Source of the DNA: Cytophagales bacterium
GTDB lineage: Bacteria; Bacteroidota; Bacteroidia; Cytophagales; Cyclobacteriaceae
Direction of reading: 5' to 3'
Length of the DNA stretch: 56,415 nt
Assembly: GCA_020402945.1 (NCBI GenBank)
Contig: JADBYQ010000053.1
Location: 1-56,415, forward strand
The notes below the pieces were generated by a model. The model ran no database searches and was not told the DNA's origin. It was given only the letters and a program-made list of their open reading frames with translations. Position numbers and translations under genes: made by a program. Shown here piece by piece: positions 43,621 to 53,244 of the stretch; within the stretch, counting starts at the first letter, position 1; every line of letters starts with the position of its first letter.

Positions 43621-45420
43621 ATGTGTAGGATAGCGGGCATCATAAATTTTGAATTACCTCCAGACAAGGAGACTATTATTCGCATGAGGGATGCTCAACA
43701 ACACGGAGGCCCCGATGATTTTGGTTTATACTTAGATGATGAATTTCCTCTAGCATTCGGATTCAGGCGCCTATCTTTATTGGACTTGTCCACTCGGGGG
43801 CATCAGCCCATGATGGATGAAAGTAAAAAGATCGTGCTTGTTTTTAATGGTGAGATCTACAATTTCCGAGAAATTAGAAAAGAGTTAGAGCAAAAGAGCT
43901 ACGTGTTCGAATCTGCTTCGGATACAGAAGTGATCATCAAGGCTTACCTTGAATGGGGGAGGGAATGTTTTAAAAAATTTAATGGCATGTTTGCGCTGGC
44001 CTTGCTGGATAAAAGATATAATAAATTGATTTTAGCCAGAGATCATGCTGGCATCAAGCCTCTGTATTATTCACTCCAGAAAAATCAGCTATATTTTGCC
44101 AGTGAGGTAAGGGCATTTAAAAAAGTCAAACCCGAATGGCCGGAGAATAATCACTGGAAAAAGTATTTTTTGTTGTTTGGTCACTTGCCAGAACCGATTA
44201 CAACACTCGAACATGTAATACCTTTGCAAAAAGGAACTTTGCTTGAGATTGAATTACCGTCACTAAAAGCTACTTCGCATAATTTTTTTACACTGTATTT
44301 TAACTACACCATACATAGTCAGGATGAAGCTATCTCTGAAGTGCATAATGTATTGACACGAGCGCTGGAGCGGCATTTGGTTTCCGATGCACCCATAGGA
44401 TTGTTTTTAAGTGGTGGACTGGACTCGAGTTTGCTTACAGTACTTTCAAGTAAGGTTATTCCTGAAAATCTTCATACCCTTTCCATTGTTTTCGAAAATG
44501 AAAAGTATTCGGAAAAGTATTATCAGGATGTTATCATACAGAAAACGAATGCACGTCACAGGTCTTACCTGGTTACAGCGAATGACTTTAAAGATTGCCT
44601 TCCTGATATTATGGAAGCCATGGATCAACCCAGTAGCGATGGTATCAATGCTTATTTTATTTGTAAGTATGCAAAAGAGTACGGACTGAAAGCGGCTATC
44701 AGCGGGTTAGGTGCCGATGAGTTATTCGGAGGCTACTCATCATTTAATCGCGAGAAAACAGTTAGCGTTTTACAGAAGATACCCGGTTTTATGTTTCAGA
44801 TAGCCGGTATTTTTCCGGATGATAGAAGAAAAAGGATTAGTTTTTTGCGCTTAAAAAATGGAATGGGTCAGTACCTCTTTAATCGGGGATTTTTCACACC
44901 GGTTGAAGTTGCGGAACTGTTAGATTGTTCAAAGGATGAAGTTGATAAGGTATTGTGGTCTGTGCAGAACCTCCTTCCGGCCTTTGTAGAAAAACTAGAA
45001 CCTTTAGAGCGTGTGAGTTACCTGGAAAAAAATTTTTACATGCAAAATCAATTGCTAAAGGACACCGATTACATGAGTATGTGGCACGGCATAGAGGTAC
45101 GTGTGCCCTTTCTGGACCGTGAATTAATGGAGTTGACCTATTCGATTCACCCTGACATTCGTTACAGCGCAACTCAATCGAAATATTTATTAATTGAAGC
45201 ATTCGACAAAGATGTGCCCGAGGAAATATGGAAAAGAACGAAGCGTGGATTCGAATTTCCGTTTGAACAATGGATGAGACAGGTCAAGCCGGACGGATTA
45301 ACGCAAAATGCAGCGTCTTTATTGGAAGGATTGCACAGTGGAACCATTCACTGGAGTCGGTATTGGTCTTTTTTATTGAGTCAGCTGTGGTCAAAAATAA
45401 AATCTGTTAGCGCGCTGTGA
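43621..45420 (+). CDS. asnB: asparagine synthase-type glutamine amidotransferase (AsnB-like)
   Basis: A 599-aa protein. Cys2 (MCRIAGI) is the glutaminase nucleophile of the N-terminal Ntn domain (about 1-210), with QHGGPDDFGLY. The C-terminal synthetase domain has the ATP-binding SGGLDSS loop (GLFLSGGLDSSLLTVLS) and GLGADELFGGYSSF. In polysaccharide clusters, AsnB paralogs are thought to amidate carboxyl groups such as uronic acids rather than to make asparagine (inference). The following GT4 gene starts inside its stop (GTGA overlap). Confidence 0.93.
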   Translation: MCRIAGIINFELPPDKETIIRMRDAQQHGGPDDFGLYLDDEFPLAFGFRRLSLLDLSTRGHQPMMDESKKIVLVFNGEIYNFREIRKELEQKSYVFESASDTEVIIKAYLEWGRECFKKFNGMFALALLDKRYNKLILARDHAGIKPLYYSLQKNQLYFASEVRAFKKVKPEWPENNHWKKYFLLFGHLPEPITTLEHVIPLQKGTLLEIELPSLKATSHNFFTLYFNYTIHSQDEAISEVHNVLTRALERHLVSDAPIGLFLSGGLDSSLLTVLSSKVIPENLHTLSIVFENEKYSEKYYQDVIIQKTNARHRSYLVTANDFKDCLPDIMEAMDQPSSDGINAYFICKYAKEYGLKAAISGLGADELFGGYSSFNREKTVSVLQKIPGFMFQIAGIFPDDRRKRISFLRLKNGMGQYLFNRGFFTPVEVAELLDCSKDEVDKVLWSVQNLLPAFVEKLEPLERVSYLEKNFYMQNQLLKDTDYMSMWHGIEVRVPFLDRELMELTYSIHPDIRYSATQSKYLLIEAFDKDVPEEIWKRTKRGFEFPFEQWMRQVKPDGLTQNAASLLEGLHSGTIHWSRYWSFLLSQLWSKIKSVSAL

Positions 45421-46526
45421 AGGTTCTATTTCTCTATCTGAAGGCATTTTCATTTACAGGAGGAATTGAGAAATTTAATCGTAGTCTTTTAAAAGCACTG
45501 CACGAACTTAGCGTGGATGGTCTTATAGATGCCGATGCTATATCAGCATACGATATTCATACAGATGAAAAGTATTTTCCTCAACTTAGATTTAAAGGTT
45601 ACGGGGGCGGTCGCGAAAGGTTACTTTTTGTCGTGATTGCTTTTTTTAAATCCTTTAAGTATAAAACTGTTATTCTTGGACATATAAATTTGGCCGTCTT
45701 AGGATATTGGATAAAACGCATTAATCCCTCTGTACGATTGATAGTAGTTGCTCATGGTATTGAAGTTTGGAAGGCACACCATGGCCTTAAATTAAAAGTA
45801 CTCGAAGTAGCTGACAGCATTCTGGCGGTAAGTAATTTCACCAAGGAGCAAATACTCAGCTACAACCCAACAATTACGCCAAGTAAAATAAGGATTTTTC
45901 CAAATGCAATAGATCCATATACCATCATTCCTACTTCTTTTGAAAAACCAGAGTACCTTTTAAAACGATATAGTCTTGATCGGTCCACTCCGGTATTGCT
46001 GACAGTCACCCGCCTGGCTTTCTCTGAAAAATATAAAGGATATGATAAGGTAATTGAGTCGATGCCCGCTTTACTGGGTAAACATAAAAATTTGAAATAC
46101 CTGCTGTGTGGGATGGCCGACCAAAATGAAGGGATAAGGATAGAATCTTTAATTGAAAGAATACACGCAGCAGGATCTGTAAAGCTCCTCGGTTTTATTA
46201 AGGATTCAGAATTGCTTGATCACTATTTACTGGCCGATGTTTTTGTTATGCAGAGTAAAAAGGAAGGTTTTGGTATCGTATTCATAGAAGCCCTTGCATG
46301 TGGCCGTAAGGTGATAGCGGGGTCTAAGGATGGGAGCTCGGAAACATTATTAAATGGTCAGTTGGGCACACTCATTGATCCTGATGATAGTGATCAACTC
46401 GTTAACGCGATAGAAAAGGCATTAGATAATCAAAATTATAACTCTTTAGAGCTCCAGCAAAGAGTAATTGAATCCTTCGGATTTCATCGATACAAAGATC
46501 GGCTATCAAATTATTTGGCCAGCTAA
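45417..46526 (+). CDS. glycosyltransferase family 4
   Basis: A 369-aa GT-B enzyme with a GTG start at 45417 overlapping the AsnB stop by 4 bp. It has VLFLYLKAFSFTGGIEKFNRSLL (glycine-rich acceptor loop), LTVTRLAFSEKYKGYDKVIES and QSKKEGFGIVFIEALACGRKVIAGS with the Glu pair. It is a standard retaining glycosyltransferase, specificity unknown. Confidence 0.93.
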   Translation: MKVLFLYLKAFSFTGGIEKFNRSLLKALHELSVDGLIDADAISAYDIHTDEKYFPQLRFKGYGGGRERLLFVVIAFFKSFKYKTVILGHINLAVLGYWIKRINPSVRLIVVAHGIEVWKAHHGLKLKVLEVADSILAVSNFTKEQILSYNPTITPSKIRIFPNAIDPYTIIPTSFEKPEYLLKRYSLDRSTPVLLTVTRLAFSEKYKGYDKVIESMPALLGKHKNLKYLLCGMADQNEGIRIESLIERIHAAGSVKLLGFIKDSELLDHYLLADVFVMQSKKEGFGIVFIEALACGRKVIAGSKDGSSETLLNGQLGTLIDPDDSDQLVNAIEKALDNQNYNSLELQQRVIESFGFHRYKDRLSNYLAS

Positions 46527-46531
46527 ACGAT

Positions 46532-47695
46532 GTGGTTTATTGGATGATCGTGCATAAAAAAAATAGCTTGGTTGTTTTTGTATACGACCATTTCTATCCC
46601 GATTTTTCTGCGGGAGGTCCAATTACTTCATTCTACAACTTATCCAAACTTCTCAAAGAGCATCAACATATTCGGATTTTAACGAGTGCTTTTGAATATC
46701 AAACAAGAAATGAAATTGCGGATGCTAATAAAAATTGTTGGACAGACTGGAAGGGATTGTCTGTCTGGTATGCTACTGATAGATTGAGCATAAAAAAAGC
46801 AATTGATGATTTGCCCAATAGTCAACCCGTCACATTTTATCTGAACGGAATGTTTTCTGTTTACTATTTTCTTTACCCACTATGGCTTGCCAAAAAGAGA
46901 GGATTTCGAGTGATAATTAGTCCAAGAGGCATGCTTCAACAAGGAGCAATGAACCGAGGTAAATTAAAAAAGCAAATCTACATTTTGGCGTTGAAATTAA
47001 GTGGCCTATTGCGCAATGTAAGCTGGCACGCAACGGATAAACAGGAGAGGGAGGACATCGGGTTGCGGATTGGTTACAATTTAAGTATCATGGATATCCC
47101 CAATGTGCCTGTTGTTGCTCAGGAAATTCATTATCCCTTAGTGAAAGCTAGTGGTGAATTGCGATTAGTCTACTTCTCTCTCATAGCTGAAAAAAAGAAT
47201 CTAGGCTTTGTTTTAGAATTATTGGAGAACCCCCAATTATCCGCGATTCAACTTGATATCTATGGTCCAATTAAGGACCAAGCATATTGGGAATTATGTT
47301 TGTTAAAAATAAATGACCTGAGTTCTCCAAATAGAGTTACTTATCATGGCAGGGTAAACCCTGAAAAGAGTATTTCAGAAATCACAAAATCCCATGCACT
47401 TATTTTAGCAACTCATGGGGAGAATTTCGGGCATGCTATTGTCGAAATGCTCTCGGCCTCCAGACCTGTAATTATTTCGGATAAAACACCCTGGATTGAT
47501 CTTGAAAAATATGGTGCAGGATATTCGTTGCCACTAAAAAGGGAAATTTGGATAGAAAAGCTTTCTGGAATGCTAGCGTGGAATGAGGCTGATTTTTCAA
47601 TGGCTTGTTCTTCCGCACTTCTATATTATCAGACAAAATTTAACTTTGATGAATTAAAAATGCGATACTTGGAGTTATTTTCTCTTCGCTTATGA
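46532..47695 (+). CDS. glycosyltransferase family 4
   Basis: A 387-aa protein, GTG start at 46532, or ATG at 46544. It has FVYDHFYPDFSAGGPITSFYNL (Gly-rich loop), VIISPRGMLQQGAMNRGKLKK and the C-terminal YHGRVNPEKS with ATHGENFGHAIVEMLSASRPVIIS. The last segment is the donor-site Glu pair. It overlaps the carbamoyltransferase gene by 4 bp. Confidence 0.9.
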   Translation: MVYWMIVHKKNSLVVFVYDHFYPDFSAGGPITSFYNLSKLLKEHQHIRILTSAFEYQTRNEIADANKNCWTDWKGLSVWYATDRLSIKKAIDDLPNSQPVTFYLNGMFSVYYFLYPLWLAKKRGFRVIISPRGMLQQGAMNRGKLKKQIYILALKLSGLLRNVSWHATDKQEREDIGLRIGYNLSIMDIPNVPVVAQEIHYPLVKASGELRLVYFSLIAEKKNLGFVLELLENPQLSAIQLDIYGPIKDQAYWELCLLKINDLSSPNRVTYHGRVNPEKSISEITKSHALILATHGENFGHAIVEMLSASRPVIISDKTPWIDLEKYGAGYSLPLKREIWIEKLSGMLAWNEADFSMACSSALLYYQTKFNFDELKMRYLELFSLRL

Positions 47696-49422
47696 TCATA
47701 CTTGGCCTAAATGCCTATCACGCGGATTCGTCTGCTGCTATTTTAGTAGGCGGCAAATTAATCGCAGCTACAGAAGAAGAACGGTTTCGTAGAACAAAAC
47801 ATTGGGCCGGCTTTCCGTCTCAGGCAATTGAATTCTGTTTAAAAGAAGCTGGCATAACGTTAGATCAGATCGATTATATCACCATTGGTCGCGATCCAAA
47901 AGCGAAGTTGGGCAAGAAGATGAAGTTCCTGTTGAGCGACCCTTTTGCCGGTTTGAAAACAATTCGCGAACGCTTGAGTAATCGCAAAAAAATTGCATCA
48001 CTCGAGCATGAATTTGCCAATCATTTTGGTGCAGATGCAGCCGCCATAAAATCAAAAATCAAGAACATCGAGCACCACAGGAGCCACATGGCTTCGGCTT
48101 TCTTTCCAAGTCCGTTTGAAGAAGCAGCGATTCTGTCCATCGATGGAGCCGGTGACTTCACCACAACGATGATTGGCATTGGTCGCGGCAATCAGATAAA
48201 GGTACTTGACTCAATTGATTTCCCGGTTTCGTGTGGTACATTTTATACCGCATTTACACAGTGGCTGGGCTTCCCGCATTATGGCGATGAATATAAAGTG
48301 ATGGGATTGGCACCATACGGAGTTGCAAGGTATGTTGATAAGATTAAGAAGGCACTTATTTTTAAAGATAATGGCTTGTTTGATTGGGATACCCGGTACT
48401 TTAAGTCAGCGCGGGAAGTGGTGGTTACCTATGGTGAAAATCATGTCCCTGTCGTTGGTAATTTATTTAGTGATCATTTCGAAAAAGTATTTGGTAAACC
48501 TAGGGGCAAAAACGAGGAACTAACGCAAGACCATAACGACATTGCGGCTTCGGTACAACGTGTTACAGAAGAGTTGCTCATTCATATTTTGTCACACCTT
48601 CAAAAAAGAACGGGGCTAAAGGCTGTTTGTATTGCTGGTGGCGTTGCACAAAACTCAGTAGCCAACGGAAAATTCATTGGAAGTACGGGTTTTGAAAAGC
48701 TTTATATTCCATCGGCAGGACATGATGCGGGCTTATCAATGGGGTCGGCACTCTATCAGTATCATCAAATGCTGAATAGGCCCAGAACTGAACCTGTTTT
48801 CTCGGCTTATACGGGAAGTAAATTTAGTAATGAAGAAATTGAAGCATTGTTAACGCAAAAAGGCATTCAATACAAGCGCTTACCAGATTCTGAGTTGTAC
48901 GATAGGGTAGTAGCAAAACTAATCGAGCCAGGTGTAGTGGGTTGGTTTTCAGGTCGTGCAGAATTTGGTCCGCGTGCGCTGGGTGCACGATCTATTATTG
49001 CTGACCCGAGAAATGCGAAGGCAAAAGATTTATTAAACTCCAAGATTAAGCGAAGAGAAAGCTTTAGGCCGTTTGCACCCTCCATTTTAAAGGAGTACGT
49101 AGGTGAATACTTCGAAAAAGTGGAAGACGTTCCCTTTATGGAGAAAGTATTTCCGATAAAAAAAGAGAAGCAGCAATTCATACCGGCCGTAACCCATGTA
49201 GACGGCACAGGTCGCCTTCAAACCGTTAGCAAGGATGTCTCCCCGCGTTATTATGCGTTGATTGACAAGTTCCGGGAAAGAACGGGAGTTCCTATTTTAT
49301 TGAACACCTCATTTAATGAGAACGAACCAATAGTAAACACCCCGGCAGAAGCATTGGATTGTTTTCTGAGAACTCAAATGGATATGCTCGTATTGGAAAA
49401 TTGCTTACTAGAGCGGATGTAG
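47692..49422 (+). CDS. NodU/CmcH-type carbamoyltransferase
   Basis: A 576-aa full-length carbamoyltransferase. It uses carbamoyl phosphate and ATP to put a carbamoyl group on a hydroxyl. The N-terminal Kae1/YrdC-linked part has LGLNAYHADSSAAILVGGKL, EHHRSHMASAF (metal-binding His) and LSIDGAGDFTT. The C-terminal domain has WFSGRAEFGPRALGARSI, RPFAPSIL and NTSFNENEPIVNTP. In glycan clusters, NodU-like enzymes carbamoylate sugars. It overlaps the GT4 upstream by 4 bp and shares its last base with the GT4 downstream (TAGTG). Confidence 0.95.
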   Translation: MIILGLNAYHADSSAAILVGGKLIAATEEERFRRTKHWAGFPSQAIEFCLKEAGITLDQIDYITIGRDPKAKLGKKMKFLLSDPFAGLKTIRERLSNRKKIASLEHEFANHFGADAAAIKSKIKNIEHHRSHMASAFFPSPFEEAAILSIDGAGDFTTTMIGIGRGNQIKVLDSIDFPVSCGTFYTAFTQWLGFPHYGDEYKVMGLAPYGVARYVDKIKKALIFKDNGLFDWDTRYFKSAREVVVTYGENHVPVVGNLFSDHFEKVFGKPRGKNEELTQDHNDIAASVQRVTEELLIHILSHLQKRTGLKAVCIAGGVAQNSVANGKFIGSTGFEKLYIPSAGHDAGLSMGSALYQYHQMLNRPRTEPVFSAYTGSKFSNEEIEALLTQKGIQYKRLPDSELYDRVVAKLIEPGVVGWFSGRAEFGPRALGARSIIADPRNAKAKDLLNSKIKRRESFRPFAPSILKEYVGEYFEKVEDVPFMEKVFPIKKEKQQFIPAVTHVDGTGRLQTVSKDVSPRYYALIDKFRERTGVPILLNTSFNENEPIVNTPAEALDCFLRTQMDMLVLENCLLERM

Positions 49423-50573
49423 TGATCCTACTCGTCAACCAGCATACTGTTCCTATCTTTATTGATATTGCCAATGCTTTTGTAGAGGCAGGGGAAGAAA
49501 CCATTTTGTTTACAGGTCATGTTGAAACGGGCGGGAAGCCCCTTTCCACTAAAATAAAAATAGTAAAAAGTATATCCTACCAGCGGCATTCGGTTGTGAG
49601 TAGATTGCTTACCTGGTTGATTTTTTCTATTCACTATTTTTTTTATCTGTTGGTTACACATAGGCTTACTCGCATCCTGGTAGTCACCAATCCACCCTTG
49701 GCTCCTCTTATTACCGGATTGATCGCGGGGTGGAGGAAGCTGCCCTACTTTATTCTAATCTATGATCTTTATCCTGAGGCATTTGTGCAGGCTCGGTTTC
49801 TGAATAGCTCCCACTTGTTGTATCGGTCATGGCAAGATATGAATATTCGGTATTTTAAAACTGCAAAAGGAATCTTTACACTAAGCGAGTCCATGAAAAA
49901 AGCTGCCTCTGCTTACGTGGATGACTCAACTAAAATAAGTGTAGTACACAACTGGGTTGATACTGACTACATGTATCCAATCTCCAAAACAGAAAACGCT
50001 TTCATTTCGAATAATGGGTTAGGTGGAAAAACTGTGGTAATGTATGCGGGTAACATGGGACTCACCCACGATCTCGAATCGGTTGTTGGCGCAGCCGAAT
50101 TACTAAAGGAGTTGAAAAAAGTGGTTTTTGTTTTTATTGGAGAAGGAGGCAAACTAAGTTTACTACAACGGCAGGTCAAAGATAAGAAGCTGAGCAACGT
50201 GGTGTTTTTGCCTTACCAGCCTGCAGCCTATTTTCCAATGGCCATGGCCGCAGCCGACATTGGAATCGTAACGTTGGGAGTGGGTACAGAAGGGATTTCT
50301 GTGCCGAGTAAAACCTACATAAATTTGGCCGCGGGTTCCTGTATTTTAGCAATTGCCCCAGCCGATTCCGAGTTAACGCGATTGATCACAGAATACCATG
50401 CAGGTATTGTTTGTAATCCGGGCAACCCGAGTTCATTGGCTCAAGCCGTGACGGAATTGCTTTCCGATAATGACTTGCTTACTAGATACAAAGAAAATGC
50501 ATTGAAAGCGTCAAAGGTCTTCACTTCTAAAAATGCAAAAAAATATATTCGTGTTGTGTTAGGACCCACCTAA
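49422..50573 (+). CDS. WbuB-like glycosyltransferase family 4
   Basis: A 383-aa protein started at GTG 49422, which shares one base with the carbamoyltransferase stop. It has ILLVNQHTVPIFIDIANAFVEAGEETILFTG. The frame upstream lies within the previous gene and is rejected. A hydrophobic stretch (LTWLIFSIHYFFYLLVTHRL, about 63-82) suggests membrane contact. YAGNMGLTHDLESVVGAA and LGVGTEGISVPSKTYINLAAG resemble WbuB/WcaI-type GT4, though the E-x7-E motif is replaced. The next gene encodes a phosphoglycosyltransferase. Confidence 0.88.
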   Translation: MILLVNQHTVPIFIDIANAFVEAGEETILFTGHVETGGKPLSTKIKIVKSISYQRHSVVSRLLTWLIFSIHYFFYLLVTHRLTRILVVTNPPLAPLITGLIAGWRKLPYFILIYDLYPEAFVQARFLNSSHLLYRSWQDMNIRYFKTAKGIFTLSESMKKAASAYVDDSTKISVVHNWVDTDYMYPISKTENAFISNNGLGGKTVVMYAGNMGLTHDLESVVGAAELLKELKKVVFVFIGEGGKLSLLQRQVKDKKLSNVVFLPYQPAAYFPMAMAAADIGIVTLGVGTEGISVPSKTYINLAAGSCILAIAPADSELTRLITEYHAGIVCNPGNPSSLAQAVTELLSDNDLLTRYKENALKASKVFTSKNAKKYIRVVLGPT

Positions 50574-50586
50574 TTTTGCTTTTTGC

Positions 50587-51192
50587 TTGTACACAAGATT
50601 TTTAAAGCCTTTTTTTGATAAGTTGTCAGCACTTCTTGTCTTAGTTTTGGTTAGCCCTATACTTTTTATCGTGCTAGTTATTCTAGCAATTTCTAACAGA
50701 GGACATATTTGGTTCATCCAAACTCGGCCCGGAAAAAATGGAAAACTATTCGATGTTATTAAATTTAAAACGATGACGGATGAGCAAGATTCGAACGGAG
50801 TTTTACTTTCGGATGAGAAGCGCCTGACCGGAATTGGAAAATTCATTCGCAAAACTTCGCTGGACGAATTGCCTCAACTTGTAAATGTTATAATCGGAAA
50901 TATGTCAATTGTTGGGCCGCGGCCTTTGTTGGTAGAATATCTAGCTTTGTATAATGCGCAGCAGCAACGAAGACATGAAGTTAAGCCTGGTATTACAGGT
51001 TGGGCGCAGGTAAATGGCAGAAATACCGTAGCCTGGAAAGAACGATTTGAGTTGGATGTATGGTATGTGGAACACATTTCATTTTGGGTCGATGTGAAGA
51101 TACTTTTACAAACGGTAAATAAAGTTTTTAGGGCGGAGGGAATTAACAGTGCCAATGCCGCAACAATGGAGAGATTTAAAGGCAATGACTAA
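50587..51192 (+). CDS. PglC-like initiating phosphoglycosyltransferase
   Basis: A 201-aa monotopic phosphoglycosyltransferase with a TTG start at 50587. A reentrant hydrophobic helix (about 11-33) is followed by FDVIKFKTMTDEQDS (catalytic Asp-Glu dyad), TSLDELPQLVNVI, GPRPLLVEY and GITGWAQVNGRNTVAW. It transfers a sugar phosphate from UDP-sugar to undecaprenyl phosphate, starting repeat-unit assembly on the inner face of the membrane. Its short length and neighbours match PglC (di-N-acetylbacillosamine-1-P type). It is the only initiating enzyme seen in the cluster. Confidence 0.92.
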   Translation: MYTRFLKPFFDKLSALLVLVLVSPILFIVLVILAISNRGHIWFIQTRPGKNGKLFDVIKFKTMTDEQDSNGVLLSDEKRLTGIGKFIRKTSLDELPQLVNVIIGNMSIVGPRPLLVEYLALYNAQQQRRHEVKPGITGWAQVNGRNTVAWKERFELDVWYVEHISFWVDVKILLQTVNKVFRAEGINSANAATMERFKGND

Positions 51193-51209
51193 CAATCGCT
51201 TTTTTTAGC

Positions 51210-51821
51210 GTGAAACAACAAGTTATTTTGTATGGTGGTGGTGGACATGCCAAAGTGGTGGCCGAATGCTTGCAGGCACAGCAGGCAGCCATACTGGGGT
51301 TTATTGACGACAACCCAAATGCTACGCTTTTTGAGTTTCCTCACTTGGGTAAATACTTCGCTCTCGCTAATCAACAGAGTTCTTTTGTCATTGCCATTGG
51401 CGAAAATAAAATCCGAAAAAGATTCAGCGAGTTGATCACTCATTCTTTTGTTTCGGCATTACATCCTTCCGCATTGATCTCTTCATCAGCAAAAATTGGT
51501 AGAGGTAGCATGATTTTTCATCGGGTAGTTGTGCAGGCAGATACAACAATAGGCAACCATGTAATTTTAAATACTTCTTCTCAGATTGATCATGACAGTC
51601 TTATCGAAGACTTTGCACATATCGGCCCGGGCGCTATTGTATGTGGCAGTGCAAAAATAGGAGAGGGTTCATTAATCGGAGCAGGAAGCGTTATCTTGCC
51701 TGGTATAGAAATTGGCAAGTGGTGTACCATTGCGGCTGGTTCGGTGGTGACAAAATCAGTTCCAGATGGTGCGCTGGTAATAGGCTCACCCGCAAAAATA
51801 AAAAGTCACCAGCAGAGTTGA
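51210..51821 (+). CDS. PglD-like sugar acetyltransferase (1 of 2)
   Basis: A 203-aa protein, GTG start at 51210. The N-terminal Rossmann-like part opens YGGGGHAKVVAEC, and the C-terminal left-handed beta-helix has hexapeptide turns (IGRGSMIFHRVVVQADTTIGNHVILN, IDHDSLIEDFAHIGPGAIVCGSAKIGEG). In PglD/NeuD enzymes the conserved His of the IDHD motif is the catalytic base that acetylates the 4-amino group of a UDP-amino sugar. It follows the PglC-like gene by 17 bp. Confidence 0.92.
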   Translation: MKQQVILYGGGGHAKVVAECLQAQQAAILGFIDDNPNATLFEFPHLGKYFALANQQSSFVIAIGENKIRKRFSELITHSFVSALHPSALISSSAKIGRGSMIFHRVVVQADTTIGNHVILNTSSQIDHDSLIEDFAHIGPGAIVCGSAKIGEGSLIGAGSVILPGIEIGKWCTIAAGSVVTKSVPDGALVIGSPAKIKSHQQS

Positions 51822-51823
51822 TT

Positions 51824-52606
51824 ATGTACTTATTTTTTGACACACTAAAAGGACAACTCAATTCTCTGAATTTGATTTTACTTCTGCTGATTGTGGGTTT
51901 TATCTTTCAACGAGTTCAAAAAAAAAGACTGGCTAAGATTTTTTATGCCATCAGTTTTATGTTTTTTGTACTTACGTCAACCTATTATTTTCCAGCCTAC
52001 ATCGTTAAAAAAATTGAATCAAGTTATTCACCATTCAAAGCATCGCACTATCCTCATTCAGCGGAAAAGGTATATGTGCATGCGTTGGGCGGAGGCTACA
52101 CATCTGACAGCCGGTTACAAGCAAATGCCAAACTAAGCTGGCCTACACTTGGTCGGCTTACCGAAGCCATCCGCATCGCCCGATTATTTGATCACAGTAT
52201 TCTGGTGTTATCTGGAACTATTGCCAGCGGCAATGAAACCCTCGCTTCAGTAGAAAGGCGTGCGGCTATTCTTTTTGGGTTTGATTCTACGCGCATAGTA
52301 ACCCTTGAAACTCCCGGAACTACACAAGAAGAAGCGGAGGCATTTGTCAAGTACGTTGGTAGAAATGTAAACTTGATTTTAGTAACCGATGCCCTCCACC
52401 TTCCACGGGGAATGTTTTTTTTTAGAGAGAGGGGATTGAACCCATATCCCGCGCCCACTAATTTTTTTATCAAAATGGATGAAAATCCGTTTGCCTTTCA
52501 TTGGCTACCCTCAGTAGAAAACATGCTTTTGATGGATCGTGTTTGGAGAGAATGGCTTGGCTCTGTTAAAGCATATTTTTTTTCGTCTGCAACAAAATCT
52601 TTATAA
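51824..52606 (+). CDS. YdcF/ElyC-like DUF218 membrane protein
   Basis: A 260-aa protein started at ATG 51824 (MYLFFDTLKGQLNSLN). The longer open frame from 51641 lies inside the acetyltransferase gene. Two N-terminal membrane helices (about 12-27 and 36-54) precede a DUF218 domain with ALGGGYT, a hydrophobic ILVLSGTIASGNET, TTQEEAEAFV and LILVTDALHLPRGMFFF. DUF218 proteins of the ElyC/SanA type affect envelope and peptidoglycan or lipid-carrier metabolism. It shares one base with the next gene start. Its role in this cluster is not known. Confidence 0.85.
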   Translation: MYLFFDTLKGQLNSLNLILLLLIVGFIFQRVQKKRLAKIFYAISFMFFVLTSTYYFPAYIVKKIESSYSPFKASHYPHSAEKVYVHALGGGYTSDSRLQANAKLSWPTLGRLTEAIRIARLFDHSILVLSGTIASGNETLASVERRAAILFGFDSTRIVTLETPGTTQEEAEAFVKYVGRNVNLILVTDALHLPRGMFFFRERGLNPYPAPTNFFIKMDENPFAFHWLPSVENMLLMDRVWREWLGSVKAYFFSSATKSL

Positions 52607-53238
52607 TGATACGCGAGATAGCCATCTATGGTGCGGGCGGGTTAGGCAGTGAAATGGCATTGCAAATTGAGCAGCATAATGAAAAAAATTTGCAGTGGAA
52701 GTTGATTGGCTATTTTGATGATCACAGGCAGGCTGAAAATGTTGACGGCATTCCACTCTTGGGTGGTATTCACCAGTTAAATGCAAAGGCTAATCCGTTA
52801 GCGCTGCTTTTGGCTATTGCCGACCCAGTTGTCCGCTTCAGAATTTTTAAATCTATCAATAATCCGAATGTCAATTTTCCCGTTTTCGTTCATCCTTCCA
52901 GCCACCCCGGTAGTCGCTCGAATAAAATTGAAAGGGGTACCATTCTCACAGCAGGTTCTATACTCACCACAGGCGTTACATTGGGTGAGTTTGTTTTCAT
53001 CAACCTACACACCACCATCGGGCATAATGTGCGCATCGGTAATTTCACATCACTGATGCCTTCTGTAAACATCTCCGGAAATGTTACAATTGGCGAAGGT
53101 GTTTTAATTGGTACTGGTGCCACCGTGCTTCAGGGGCTATCAATTGGCGACCATGCCGTTATCGGTGCGGGGGCTGTAGTGACCAAATCAGTAGTAGCAG
53201 GTAAGAAAGTGGTCGGCATTCCGGCACGTGAAGTGTAA
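52606..53238 (+). CDS. PglD-like sugar acetyltransferase (2 of 2)
   Basis: A 210-aa relative of the enzyme at 51210. It has an N-terminal YGAGGLGSEMALQIEQHN part, then hexapeptide repeats (LTTGVTLGEFVFINLHTTIGHNVRIGNF, VTIGEGVLIGTGATVLQGLSIGDHAVIGAGAVVT) with His in the TIGH position matching the catalytic base. Two distinct PglD-like enzymes suggest two different acylated amino sugars, or one that handles both positions (inference). It overlaps the DUF218 stop by one base. Confidence 0.9.
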   Translation: MIREIAIYGAGGLGSEMALQIEQHNEKNLQWKLIGYFDDHRQAENVDGIPLLGGIHQLNAKANPLALLLAIADPVVRFRIFKSINNPNVNFPVFVHPSSHPGSRSNKIERGTILTAGSILTTGVTLGEFVFINLHTTIGHNVRIGNFTSLMPSVNISGNVTIGEGVLIGTGATVLQGLSIGDHAVIGAGAVVTKSVVAGKKVVGIPAREV

Positions 53239-53244
53239 AAAGCA

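Noticed and set aside
51641..51823. N-terminal extension of the DUF218 protein
   Set aside because: This segment is inside the upstream acetyltransferase gene in another frame; the membrane protein begins at 51824.
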